Shown here piece by piece: positions 25,424-34,524 of a stretch of DNA of 64,000 bases. The stretch's first letter is position 1. Each line of letters begins with the position of its first letter. Where the stretch lies: NCBI RefSeq assembly GCF_000422505.1, contig NZ_AULX01000020.1:1-64000 (forward strand). Direction: 5' to 3'. The notes under the pieces were generated by a model. The model was not told where the DNA came from. It did not search any database and was given only the letters and a program-made list of their open reading frames with translations. Source of the stretch: Paenibacillus pinihumi DSM 23905 = JCM 16419. GTDB taxonomy: Bacteria > Bacillota > Bacilli > Paenibacillales > Paenibacillaceae. The position numbers and the translations under genes are program-made.

Positions 25424-25469
25424 AAAAAAGCACAGCCTCTTCAACTTTCTTGAAGAACTGTGCCTTTTT
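25424..25469. terminator. Bidirectional hairpin terminator
   Basis: GCACAG pairs with CTGTGC and an inner CTTCAA with TTGAAG. An A-run lies on the left and a T-run (CTTTTTC) on the right. On the minus strand it could serve the truncated binding-protein gene to its right. Confidence 0.7.
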
Positions 25470-25545
25470 CTATGAGATTGAATTCCCAGTGGCCTTCAAT
25501 CTTACTTTCTAAACGACACCCGATCTACCCTGCTGCTCTTTCCCG

Positions 25546-26680
25546 TTACTCATTCAAATACGTTGTCACCCGGTTCTGAATCAGCTTGCTGACTTCTTCT
25601 GCAGATTTCTGTCCGCTTTTAAAGCTTTCGAACTCCTCCAAAGTGATCGTTAACACTTTCATATCACTGGATTTTCGGACGCCCGCCTCTGAAATCAGCT
25701 TCTGTACCTCTGTAATCCGTTTTTTCGTCGTTTCTGCATCCGGCAAGTCTTCCGGGAACGGAGCATCCATCGTTCCGTTCTCGATTTGTTGCAAAACTTC
25801 ATTCAATTTCTTATCAGTGGCGGCTTTATTTATCGGCAATCCAGAGAGATCCGGCGAAGCTTGCATTTCATCGGAAAGCAAAAACTTGATGAATTCCCAT
25901 GCTTCCGGCTGAACCTCGGATTTGCTGTTCACCCCAAAACTGTACATGGACTTGAACGGCACGCCTTCCTGTTTTCCGCTCGCGTTCGGCTTCTGGTAAT
26001 ATTCAAAGTTTGAGGACATCGTCAGCGCTGCCGCAGGGTGGAATATGCCCACCATTTGAAATACCGCTTTACCCGGATCGGACGTAAAACCTTCGCTGAG
26101 CAAGCCTTCGTCGTATATCGACTTGATTTCCTTCATCATGTTGCGGAACAGATCCGAGTCGAAATTCGGCTTGCCCTGTCCGACAAGCTCCGCGTAGTTG
26201 TCCTCGATATAATCGTAGAGCAGCGGTGACATAATCAGGTTGTAGTATCCTTCGCGATTCCCTTGTTCCTTCAACTTCATGGCAACATCCTTAAATTGGC
26301 TCCAGCTCCAGGGTTTGTTTTTATCGACTGAAATATTCTCCTTCTTCAATACCCCGGTATTTCCCTGAACCATTTCGAGCGAAAAGGAGAGCGGCGTGAC
26401 ATACAGGCCATCCCCGTCTTGGGATGCCTTCAAAATATTGGCGTATAACGCGTTTTGATCAAGCGAGCTGTCTTTGGCCATAAGGTCGTATAAGTTGACC
26501 AACAGTTTATTGGCGACGAATTTGTTTTGGGGCAAGTTGTTCATGAGGATAAGATCGGACCCTTTGCCGGAAATAACCTGCGTCGTCACCGCTTGAACGT
26601 ACTTTTCCAAGTCCGCCGCCTCCATGGCCTGGCCGCTTTGGGCGCCAGCAATAGCGCGCCACCACTCTGCTGCATCTGAT
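25546..26680 (-). pseudogene. Extracellular solute-binding protein (family 1), 5'-truncated
   Basis: The open frame encodes a sugar-type SBP without its N-terminus: no signal peptide or lipobox precedes AEWWRAIAGAQSGQA, and a TAA stop lies in frame at about 26681. Family segments present are GLYVTPLSFSLEMVQGN, NKPWSWSQFKDVAMKLKEQG, SMYSFGVNSKSEVQPEAWEF and FLLSDEMQASPDLSGLPINK. An internal ATG at 26625 could start a 359-residue protein, but it would remain cytoplasmic. The break lies only a few bases after the sulfatase stop, suggesting that acquisition or rearrangement of the sulfatase operon removed the 5' part. Confidence 0.75.
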
Positions 26681-26686
26681 TAAATG

Positions 26687-28459
26687 CTACAACACCAGCA
26701 TTTTAAGCATCTTCAATAATGACTCGCCCTGTGGCCCGAATGTAATTACCCACTGCGCGATTGCCTCATCGTCAATCTTTTTAATGTTAGCGGATTGGAC
26801 ATAAGCCTTGATGCCTTCCAGCAGCGTAAGCCGAACGGGAGCCGGAACCAGACACTGAACTGCAAAATACGCCTCTCTCCCTTGCTCTGTCCATTCCTCG
26901 CCAAGCCCTAAGTCTGCCTCGTAAATCCGCCGACGCGTTTCCTTCTCCAAATGCAGGGTAGCTTGCCCGACAACTCCGTCCACCGGAATTCCAATACGCT
27001 CGAACTGCTCCAATGGCGCATCATTCTCCCTCATGATTTCGGCCATCAGCTTAATCATGCGGGCTTCTACCCGCTCATCCACGATCGGCGTTTGCTGGCG
27101 AGGGTCTAGCACCAAATCAAATAAGAGCGTCCCGTGCAAGTACGGATTCAAAAACGTATGCGCCTCAATCTCCAACGTACGGCAGCCCTTCGTGAAGGCA
27201 AACGGCTCCCGCAAGCGGAGATCGTTAAGCTCCTTGACCCCAAAACGATTGTGCATATGGGTCGGCATTAACGTATATTCTCGAAGCGGCCCATTATCGA
27301 AGTGCTGCGGTGCTCTCATATAGACATATCTGCCATCAGTCACATTGATATGACCGCCATGTATGCCAAAAATAGCTGCTTCCCGCAGCTTCGGATTGCC
27401 ATCGCCATCTTTACCGTCAACAAGCCGGCTAAGCGGATTGCCCTGCATGTCGGGTGGAATAGGCGCACCGAAAAATTCGAGCAGTGTTGGCGCAATATCG
27501 ATCGTTTGGACTAGCGCTTCCGTTCGCGAGCCTTTCTCTTGATGACGCGGGTCCCAGATGAAGAGCGGAAGATTGACAATTTCATTGTAGAAGGGCTGAA
27601 TATTCTTTCCCCACCATCGGTGTTCCCCCAGTAGGAAACCATGATCCGTGTTGACGATTAACATTGTATCCTGCCATAGATTATATCTGTCGAAGATGTC
27701 CAGCACCTTGCCCAGATAGGTGTCGCACATGCTAAGTAAAGCCGCATACTCATAAATCGCATGCTGAATTTCTTCAGGCTTCTGCGTGGCTTTTCCATAA
27801 TCAGGCCAATCGAAATGCTTGCCATCATAGAGATGTGGATACAAATCCTTATACTTCTGCTGCGTGAAAAATGGTTCATGTGGATCAAATGCTTCAATCT
27901 GTAGAAACCAATTATCCTCCAACCGGTTAGTCTCGATAAATTCGATGCCACTGCCGAAGGTTAAGGCAATCGGCTGCTTCTCCTCCGTATCCAGGTAAGC
28001 GCGATTCACCCAATCCTGACGCCATAAGCTGCCAATCTTAGGTCCCGATAACGAGTCGGGAATATGAGGGTCTTGGACATTGCCCTTCCATGGATCGCCC
28101 TCCTGCCCCCTTGCATACTCCCAGCTGTTAAAGCGGGGATGGTAAGTAGCGCCTCCGTCTTCGAAATAATGCGTGTGGTCTGTAGACAGATGTGTATACA
28201 CACCGTTTTGGCGCAGCACGTCAATTACAGAGTCGTCGAACGGCTCCAGCGGCCCCCAACTGCGATGTAAAAAATTATGCCGTCCTGTATGCAGCTCCCT
28301 GCGAGCAGGCATGCACGGCAAACTGCCCGCATAGCAGCTGTCGAATGTTACAGTCGCCTCGGATAGCCTTTCAAAATTAGGGGCCTTGATCCATTCGCAG
28401 CCATAGTTCGGCAGCATATGCTTGTTCAAGGAATCAAACATGACCATTACAGCTTTCAT
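26687..28459 (-). CDS. Sulfatase, cysteine type, cytoplasmic (sulfatase 1)
   Basis: A 590-residue alkaline-phosphatase-superfamily sulfatase. The formylglycine motif CMPAR (C-x-P-x-R) gives Cys49 as the residue to be converted, within SLPCMPARRELHTGRHNFLH. Metal-site residues are seen at MFDS near 7-10 and NTDHGFLLGEHRWWGKNIQP further on. There is no signal peptide, so the enzyme acts in the cytoplasm. It is the last intact gene of an operon encoding an oligopeptide-type importer, another sulfatase and the FGE that would activate it. The substrate is unknown; a sulfated glycan fragment or small sulfate ester taken up by the importer is inferred. Confidence 0.9.
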   Translation of the reverse strand: MKAVMVMFDSLNKHMLPNYGCEWIKAPNFERLSEATVTFDSCYAGSLPCMPARRELHTGRHNFLHRSWGPLEPFDDSVIDVLRQNGVYTHLSTDHTHYFEDGGATYHPRFNSWEYARGQEGDPWKGNVQDPHIPDSLSGPKIGSLWRQDWVNRAYLDTEEKQPIALTFGSGIEFIETNRLEDNWFLQIEAFDPHEPFFTQQKYKDLYPHLYDGKHFDWPDYGKATQKPEEIQHAIYEYAALLSMCDTYLGKVLDIFDRYNLWQDTMLIVNTDHGFLLGEHRWWGKNIQPFYNEIVNLPLFIWDPRHQEKGSRTEALVQTIDIAPTLLEFFGAPIPPDMQGNPLSRLVDGKDGDGNPKLREAAIFGIHGGHINVTDGRYVYMRAPQHFDNGPLREYTLMPTHMHNRFGVKELNDLRLREPFAFTKGCRTLEIEAHTFLNPYLHGTLLFDLVLDPRQQTPIVDERVEARMIKLMAEIMRENDAPLEQFERIGIPVDGVVGQATLHLEKETRRRIYEADLGLGEEWTEQGREAYFAVQCLVPAPVRLTLLEGIKAYVQSANIKKIDDEAIAQWVITFGPQGESLLKMLKMLVL

Positions 28460-28519
28460 TTCCCATTGCTCCCCTCTACTTGAATTCGAAAGATAAGAAT
28501 AAGTCCGATACTGACATTA

Positions 28520-29527
28520 TTACTGAAAGGTCGCTCCAACCCGAAACCCCATATTTCCGGCTGAACTGTCCGGGCTGTTCGAGCTTCGAGCCGCAACGCG
28601 GTACCGGTTGCAGTATGATTTGTGGCATAGATACGAGCCACCGCGCGTCGATCTTGCCTTTCCAGAGCTTGGTCCTTGCGGATTAATGCGCACATCCTGC
28701 ACAGGCGAATACGGGCTGAACCAATCTGAACACCATTCCCATACATTACCGACCATATTGTATAGACCATAGCCATTAGGCGAAAAGGCATCCACAGGAG
28801 CTGTTGTTTCATAACCATCGGAGGCATTATTCTTATATGGGAACTTGCCCTGCCATATGTTGCATCTATGCTCGCCGTCCGGTTTGAGCAGATCTCCCCA
28901 CGGATAGCGCTTCTGCACAAGCCCACCGCGGGCGGCGAATTCCCACTCCGCTTCGCTCAGCAAGCGTGTACCTGACCATGTGCAATACGCAGCCGCATCG
29001 TTCCATGAGATATGGACGACCGGATGGTTCATCCTTTCTCCAATATGTGAGCCGCTCCCTTCAGGGCAGCGCCAATTTGCGCCCTCGACTACCCACCACC
29101 AAGGGGTATTGCGGGCTGCACTGCGTACATCCTTCTCTGATTCTTTTGTCACATATAGATGAAATACGTACGACCAGCCCCATTGCTCGGCATCCGTCCG
29201 ATAGCCTGTATCGGTAACAAAGGCTGCAAATTCCGCATTGGTCACAGCGTATGGCGAGATATAAAAAGGATCGACCCCCACCTCGCGAACAGGACCTTCC
29301 CCGTCTGCAGGAAATCCTTCACGATCTTCTGTCCCCATCAGAAAAGCGCCGCCACTGAGCAGCACCATTCCTTCATAAACGGTCCCCGGCTTCTTAGCAA
29401 GTACGCTTGGGCTTGTCTCGATTGCGTTCGTGATCGCTTCTGAGCCTCGGCCGACTTGACAGCAGCAACCGCCTGCTTTGTCTTTGACGACCGCTCCATG
29501 CATTCCTCGCTTAATCTGGTTGTTCAT
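28520..29527 (-). CDS. Formylglycine-generating enzyme
   Basis: A 335-residue SUMF1/FGE family protein that oxidises the sulfatase Cys to formylglycine. Both active-site cysteines are present in RGGSYLCHKSYCNRYR: Cys301 and Cys306, with the five-residue spacing of genuine FGEs. Flanking family segments are GGAFLMGTEDREGFPADGEG, WWWVVEGANWRCPEGSGS, PVVHISWNDAAAYCTWSG and YNMVGNVWEWCSDWFSPY. It overlaps the preceding sulfatase stop by ATGA. Its own N-terminal ~45 residues include a GGCCC run of unclear role. The enzyme is probably cytoplasmic, matching the two sulfatases beside it. Confidence 0.93.
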   Translation of the reverse strand: MNNQIKRGMHGAVVKDKAGGCCCQVGRGSEAITNAIETSPSVLAKKPGTVYEGMVLLSGGAFLMGTEDREGFPADGEGPVREVGVDPFYISPYAVTNAEFAAFVTDTGYRTDAEQWGWSYVFHLYVTKESEKDVRSAARNTPWWWVVEGANWRCPEGSGSHIGERMNHPVVHISWNDAAAYCTWSGTRLLSEAEWEFAARGGLVQKRYPWGDLLKPDGEHRCNIWQGKFPYKNNASDGYETTAPVDAFSPNGYGLYNMVGNVWEWCSDWFSPYSPVQDVRINPQGPSSGKARSTRGGSYLCHKSYCNRYRVAARSSNSPDSSAGNMGFRVGATFQ

Positions 29528-30861
29528 GTTTCTCCCTCTTGACGCCTGACTTCATCGTACCAAGCGGTAACAGCCTGCTGCAGCTCACGTACCTTATCTG
29601 GATATTGGTCGTGAACGTTAATGCGTTCCCCCGGATCATGCTCCAAATTGGACAGATGAACCGCCTCGGGCGCTCGGCGGCCAAAATCAAGCTTGCCGTT
29701 CATCACTAGCTTCCAATTGCCTTCGCGAACGGCAAGCTGTCCCTCATAAGCCCAGAACAGGCGCTCGTGATGCGGGTTAACAGGCTCACTTGCACCCTCT
29801 CGCAGCAAAGGCACGACGCTCTTCCCATCCACAACCCGCTCCGGCAGCTCGATTCCCGCCAGCTCCAGAAGCGTCGGAACAACGTCCATCATGGCACAAG
29901 GCTCGTGCCGGACAATTCCCCTGTTTCCCAGCAGCTCCGGATAGCTTAGAATAGCGGGTTCCCGAATCCCTCCGTCGAATAGACTCCCTTTGTGCCCGCG
30001 GAATATACCCGCTGAACCGCCATAAAATAAATCCTCTGTACCATCCAGGTAATTGCGCGACTCCGTTGACGGTCCATTATCGCTAGAGAAAAAAATAATG
30101 GTATTGTCGTATTGCCCTGTTCTGCGCAATGCATCCACGATCTCGCCGACACCATCATCCACAGCCGAGATCATCGCTGCCATAATCCGCTTATCAGGAG
30201 CCAGACCCTGATAGCGATCCACGTATTTCTGCGGTGCATGCATCGGATAATGCGGCGCGTTATAAGGCACATAAGCGAAGAACGGCTTCTCCTCTCCCTG
30301 CCCCCCGCCAGCTTCAATGAATGCTACAGCTTTAGCTGTAATCAGCTCGGTCATGTATTCACCGTCACTCCATACTTCCTTGCCGTTATGCCATAGGTCA
30401 TGAACGGGGTTTACACCGCTCTGCTGCTCCCAATAGAAAATATGCGAGTAATAATCCACGCAGCCCGCGAGGAATCCGAACGACTCATCGAAGCCGTGGG
30501 CATTCGGATTCTGCTCCGGTGTTACGCCCAGATGCCACTTCCCGAACAGTCCAGTTCGATAGCCATGCGGCTTCAGCAGCGACGCCAATGTCTGCTCATC
30601 CAACGACAGTCCGACAGTGCCGCGCTTGCCGCTTAATATACGCTCAACACCCGTACGAGCTGGATAGCGGCCAGTCAATAACGATGCGCGCGACGGAGAA
30701 CAGACAGGGGAGTTGGAGTACCAGTTCGTGAAGCGGACTCCCACATCTGCCAACCTATCCAGATGTGGTGTCTGGATATACTCAGAGCCATAACAGCCAA
30801 GATCCCCGTATCCCAAGTCGTCGCAATAAATAACGATCATGTTTGGTCTGCTCGTGCCCAT
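29524..30861 (-). CDS. Arylsulfatase-like sulfatase, cysteine type (sulfatase 2)
   Basis: A 445-residue sulfatase of the arylsulfatase A type. Metal ligands are at IYCDDLGYGD (Asp14, Asp15). The formylglycine motif is CSPSR with Cys54 in NSPVCSPSRASLLTGRYPAR. Other family segments are GKWHLGVTPEQNPNAHGFDE and IFFSSDNGPSTESRNYLDGT. No signal peptide. The ATG at 30861 follows GGGAGGAGT and shares one base with the stop of the upstream ATPase gene (TAATG), so translation is coupled. Sulfatase 1 is only distantly similar, suggesting different substrates or positions. Confidence 0.93.
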   Translation of the reverse strand: MGTSRPNMIVIYCDDLGYGDLGCYGSEYIQTPHLDRLADVGVRFTNWYSNSPVCSPSRASLLTGRYPARTGVERILSGKRGTVGLSLDEQTLASLLKPHGYRTGLFGKWHLGVTPEQNPNAHGFDESFGFLAGCVDYYSHIFYWEQQSGVNPVHDLWHNGKEVWSDGEYMTELITAKAVAFIEAGGGQGEEKPFFAYVPYNAPHYPMHAPQKYVDRYQGLAPDKRIMAAMISAVDDGVGEIVDALRRTGQYDNTIIFFSSDNGPSTESRNYLDGTEDLFYGGSAGIFRGHKGSLFDGGIREPAILSYPELLGNRGIVRHEPCAMMDVVPTLLELAGIELPERVVDGKSVVPLLREGASEPVNPHHERLFWAYEGQLAVREGNWKLVMNGKLDFGRRAPEAVHLSNLEHDPGERINVHDQYPDKVRELQQAVTAWYDEVRRQEGET

Positions 30862-31652
30862 TACTCCTCCCTCCTGCGCCACGGATTAGGCGACGCATCC
30901 AACAAGGTCTGCGTGTAAGCATGCTGCGGATTGGCAATAATCTGCTCCGTATCCCCTCTTTCAACGACTTGCCCGCCGTACATGATTAAAATATTGTCAG
31001 ACATATATCTTGCACTTCCCAGGTTATGAGTGATCCATATCAAGGAAAGCTCATAGTCATTTTTTAAATCCAGCATTAAATTCATGATATCGATTCCTAT
31101 GGATACATCCAGCATGGACGTTGGCTCGTCGGCGACTAGCACGCGCGGATTAATGCCAAGTGCCCTGGCGATCATGACCCGCTGCTTCTGGCCACCCGAC
31201 AGCTGGGAGGCATATTTATCAATATAATCCTCTGCTGGCGCCAGGCCTACCTTCTGAAGCAATTCGAGCACACGCTTTCGAATATCCTCTCTCTCTCCGT
31301 GCAGCTGCAGCGGTCGGCCGATGACGTCTAGAATACGATGATTGGGATTCATAGTCTCGAACGGGTCCTGAAAAATCATTTGGATTTCCTTGGCTACTGC
31401 CTTACGATCCCTTGGTTTTCTGCTTATCGCACGACCATCCAGCAGAATCTCGCCGCTTGTAGGATCGACCAGGTTCACGATCATTCTCGCTAGTGTACTT
31501 TTACCGCAGCCGGACTCGCCAACAATTGCCAATACTTCACCCTTATGAAGCGTGAAGGAGACGTCCTTGACGGCATTGTGCCTGGTCTTTTTTAGAAAAG
31601 ATCCTGATTCGAACGCTTTGCTAACGTGATTGACTTGCAGTAACGGCTTCAT
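30861..31652 (-). CDS. Opp/Dpp-type ABC transporter ATP-binding protein (OppF/DppF)
   Basis: Second ATPase of the importer, about 263 residues from the ATG at 31652, which follows GGGAGGAC and lies inside the end of the preceding ATPase gene. Walker A is GESGCGKST; the signature is LSGGQKQRV with ARALGINPRVLVADEPTS as Walker B. The RMIVNLVDPTSGEILLDG segment and the IFQDPFETMNPNHRILDVIG loop are typical of OppF. It is shorter than many OppF proteins because it lacks the C-terminal oligopeptide-binding extension. It pairs with the next gene product as a heterodimer. Confidence 0.92.
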   Translation of the reverse strand: MKPLLQVNHVSKAFESGSFLKKTRHNAVKDVSFTLHKGEVLAIVGESGCGKSTLARMIVNLVDPTSGEILLDGRAISRKPRDRKAVAKEIQMIFQDPFETMNPNHRILDVIGRPLQLHGEREDIRKRVLELLQKVGLAPAEDYIDKYASQLSGGQKQRVMIARALGINPRVLVADEPTSMLDVSIGIDIMNLMLDLKNDYELSLIWITHNLGSARYMSDNILIMYGGQVVERGDTEQIIANPQHAYTQTLLDASPNPWRRREE

Positions 31653-32619
31653 AGCTGTCCTCCCTGAAACCATATAGATGGCAAGCGACCATCCCTTTAT
31701 CATCGTTGATTATGCTTGGCTCGATTCGCGAGCATGCATCGGCCGCGTGCTGGCAACGTGATTCGAAGCGACAGCCTGCCGGCGGCATAATGAGATTCGG
31801 AGGCGAGCCTGGAATGCCATCAATTCGCACCCTCGGACCGGTCAAGGATGGAAAAGAACGAAGAAGGCCTTGCGTGTAAGGATGGCGTGCCCCATACAGC
31901 AGCTGCTCGGCACTGGCAACCTCCGCCATTCGGCCCGCATACATAATACCGATCCGGTCACATATCTCAAGCATAAGAGGCAAATCATGGGTGATGAACA
32001 AGATAGAAAAACCAAGCTCCTTCTGCAGCTCGATAATCCGGTTCACGATCCCTTTCTGCGTGACGACATCCAGCGCGGTTGTCGGCTCATCCATAATAAT
32101 GAGCTCCGGGCGGAGCGCCATCGCCATCGCGATAACGACGCGCTGCCGCATCCCGCCGGACAGCTCATGTGGATAGCTGGACAGCTTTGCTGCTGGTATC
32201 TCCACCAGGGCAAGCAATTGCTCGGCTCGGCTCTGCGCACCGCGGGCCGTTATGCCTCTTTCATGCGCAAGAATAACATCGGCCAGCTGACTGCTAATTC
32301 GCATTACGGGGTTGAGATTATTCATCGCACTTTGCAGTACAACCGAAATTCTCGACCAGCGGTAAGACTGAAACTCATGCTCTTGAAGCTTCGTTAATTC
32401 TTTACCGTCAAAAACAATACGGCCTCCAACCAGTCTCGCGGGCGGGCGCAGCAGCCTGCTGATGGCATAGGCGGTAGTCGACTTCCCGCAGCCGGACTCA
32501 CCTGCCAGCCCGAAAATTTCTCCTCGCTCGATGGAGAAGCTGACTCCGTCGACCGCTTTGAACATTCCATTCGGTGCAGCATATTCTACTTGCAAATCTA
32601 TTACGTCCAATAACCCCAT
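31621..32619 (-). CDS. Opp/Dpp-type ABC transporter ATP-binding protein (OppD/DppD)
   Basis: A 332-residue ATPase subunit with Walker A GESGCGKSTTAY, the Q-loop segment SVVLQSAMNNLNPVMRI, the signature ELSGGMRQRVVIAMAMALRP and Walker B LIIMDEPTTALD. The C-terminal oligopeptide-transporter extension has the cysteine pattern CRFESRCQHAADACSRIEPS, which in this family binds an iron-sulfur cluster or metal. It starts at an ATG after GGGAGGCGG. Co-transcription with permeases and sulfatases implies import of a sulfated compound, although the OppD family alone would suggest peptides or nickel. Confidence 0.93.
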   Translation of the reverse strand: MGLLDVIDLQVEYAAPNGMFKAVDGVSFSIERGEIFGLAGESGCGKSTTAYAISRLLRPPARLVGGRIVFDGKELTKLQEHEFQSYRWSRISVVLQSAMNNLNPVMRISSQLADVILAHERGITARGAQSRAEQLLALVEIPAAKLSSYPHELSGGMRQRVVIAMAMALRPELIIMDEPTTALDVVTQKGIVNRIIELQKELGFSILFITHDLPLMLEICDRIGIMYAGRMAEVASAEQLLYGARHPYTQGLLRSFPSLTGPRVRIDGIPGSPPNLIMPPAGCRFESRCQHAADACSRIEPSIINDDKGMVACHLYGFREDSYEAVTASQSR

Positions 32620-32645
32620 CTATACCGCCTCCCTTGCCTTTCATT

Positions 32646-33509
32646 TCAAGAAAAATGCTGCTGCGCACCACGCTTCGCCCGGAACCTCTCTAGCGTCCCG
32701 TTGCCGAGCAGTACGAAGCCATAGCAAAAAAGTGCAATCGCTATGCCTGGCGGAATGATCCACCACCATGCATCGTACATAATCGCGTTGTTCGTATGCG
32801 CCAGGGTAAGAATCGTTCCCCAGCTCACGCTTCGCGGATCGCCGATGCCCAGAAAGCTCAGCCCCGCCTCCGCCAGAACGGCCTGCGTTGTCACGCTGAC
32901 CAGATTGGCCGCGATGATCGGAAACAAATTCGGCAATATTTCTTTGGTCATAATTTCAAAATTGCTCATCCCGACGACCCGTGCCGCCTCCACATACCCG
33001 CGCTGCTTTTCTGATAATGTCTGGCTGCGAATGCTTCGAGCCATATAGAGCCAGCTCAACAGGCCAATGACGAGAATGATACTCGTGAGTCCCATCGACG
33101 GCAGGAAGGAAGCCAAGATGATCATGAGCGCGATAACCGGAATGATGAGCAGCAAATCAACGATGAACATCAATGCATCGCTTACCCATTTACGGTAAAA
33201 GCCAGCCGTAAGACCGACGAGAACACCGATAATCGTCGTAATAAAACCCGCTATAACGCCGACTAGAAACGAGGTTTGCGTACCATAGATGAGCTGCGAG
33301 AACACATCCTGTCCATAGCTGTCCGTACCAAGCAGATGCTTCATGGAGGGTGTCAGCCACGCCTCGAATTCAATATCGTTTTTGGGATAAGGAGCAATCA
33401 GCGGACCGATGAACGCCGCAGCTGCAAAAAAAGCAAGAATTGCGCCCCCTGCCAGCTGCTTGCCGTTCCATCTGCGGGAACCGTCCAGGGGTAGGTTGAC
33501 CTTCTTCAT
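32646..33509 (-). CDS. ABC transporter permease (OppC/DppC type)
   Basis: A 287-residue inner-membrane permease with an N-terminal OppC-like helix (GGAILAFFAAAAFIGPLIAP) and the linker WLTPSMKHLLGTDSYGQDVF, diagnostic of OppC/DppC. The BPD permease core carries the EAA loop EAARVVGMSNFEIMTKEILP near residue 180. About six membrane helices are visible. It forms the translocation pore with the adjacent OppB-like subunit, 14 bases upstream. The glutamate- or peptide-specific variants cannot be told apart by sequence alone. Confidence 0.93.
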   Translation of the reverse strand: MKKVNLPLDGSRRWNGKQLAGGAILAFFAAAAFIGPLIAPYPKNDIEFEAWLTPSMKHLLGTDSYGQDVFSQLIYGTQTSFLVGVIAGFITTIIGVLVGLTAGFYRKWVSDALMFIVDLLLIIPVIALMIILASFLPSMGLTSIILVIGLLSWLYMARSIRSQTLSEKQRGYVEAARVVGMSNFEIMTKEILPNLFPIIAANLVSVTTQAVLAEAGLSFLGIGDPRSVSWGTILTLAHTNNAIMYDAWWWIIPPGIAIALFCYGFVLLGNGTLERFRAKRGAQQHFS

Positions 33510-33522
33510 TTCCGTTCCACTC

Positions 33523-34509
33523 CTAATTCAAATTGACACGAGGATCAATAAAGGGGTAAATCAAATCAGCAATCAAATTGACAGCAATGATGGACACTGC
33601 GATGACTAGAAATGCACCTTGAATTAGAGGATAGTCATGATTCAATATCGCATTATTGATCAACATGCCGATCCCCGGATAGGAAAATACAATTTCCATC
33701 GTAATCGCTCCTCCAACTACATGGCCTAGCGACAGCATGAAGCCTGTGAACGAGGGCAGGAATGCATTTCGTATACCGTAGTGGAACACACGCCTTCTGG
33801 CTGAGAGTCCCTTGGCCCGCGCGAGCACCATATAATCCTCCGACAATACCCGAATCAAGTTGTTGCGCAGCACGAGGATATGGCTCGCTACCGATGCCAA
33901 AGCAAGAGAGAGGACAGGCAGCACGGCATGATGGACAATGGAGCCAACCTTTCCCATTGGACTCAGCGTGTCGTAATCAACAGATATCGCTTGCCCCAAA
34001 GGAAACCAATCCAGCTTATAGGCAAAAATAACAATAAGCATAATGCCGATCCAAAAGTACGGAACGGAGTTAATAAAAAAACTGACGCCGAGCGCTGAAT
34101 TGTCGAACCAGGAGCCTGGCTTCAAAGCCCCCTTGATACCGATCAGCCAGCCAATTGCATAGCTTAGCAAAGTAGCGATAACCACAGTTCCGAGTGTCCA
34201 TGGTAAGGCGTTCCAGAGAACGTCCTTAACCGGCACCGGGTAATTAAAATATGAAATGCCTAAGTTACCTTGAAGCAATTGGGTGATATACTTACCGAAC
34301 TGATGGATCAGGCTCGGATTATCGAGCCCAAACTGCTTTCTCAGCCCCTCTGCGACCTCGGCAGAACCGAGTGCCGTCTGTGAAGCGATCATTTCCGCAG
34401 GGTCACCGCCGATGAGTCGCGGCAGCAGAAAGTTCATGATGATCGCGGCGATGAGAGTCGCAATTGCGAATACGACTCTCCGAACGACGTAAGACAATTG
34501 AATCTTCAT
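33523..34509 (-). CDS. ABC transporter permease (OppB/DppB type)
   Basis: A 328-residue permease beginning MKIQLSYVVRRVVFAIATLI, with the OppB-typical GGDPAEMIASQTALGSAEVA loop and QFGLDNPSLIHQFGKYI. About six transmembrane helices and an EAA-like loop (LARAKGLSARRRVFHYGIRN) are present. It follows the binding protein gene by 15 bases and precedes the OppC gene by 13, consistent with one transcript. It is the second half of the heterodimeric channel. Confidence 0.93.
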   Translation of the reverse strand: MKIQLSYVVRRVVFAIATLIAAIIMNFLLPRLIGGDPAEMIASQTALGSAEVAEGLRKQFGLDNPSLIHQFGKYITQLLQGNLGISYFNYPVPVKDVLWNALPWTLGTVVIATLLSYAIGWLIGIKGALKPGSWFDNSALGVSFFINSVPYFWIGIMLIVIFAYKLDWFPLGQAISVDYDTLSPMGKVGSIVHHAVLPVLSLALASVASHILVLRNNLIRVLSEDYMVLARAKGLSARRRVFHYGIRNAFLPSFTGFMLSLGHVVGGAITMEIVFSYPGIGMLINNAILNHDYPLIQGAFLVIAVSIIAVNLIADLIYPFIDPRVNLN

Positions 34510-34524
34510 CGGTGCAGCTCCTCT

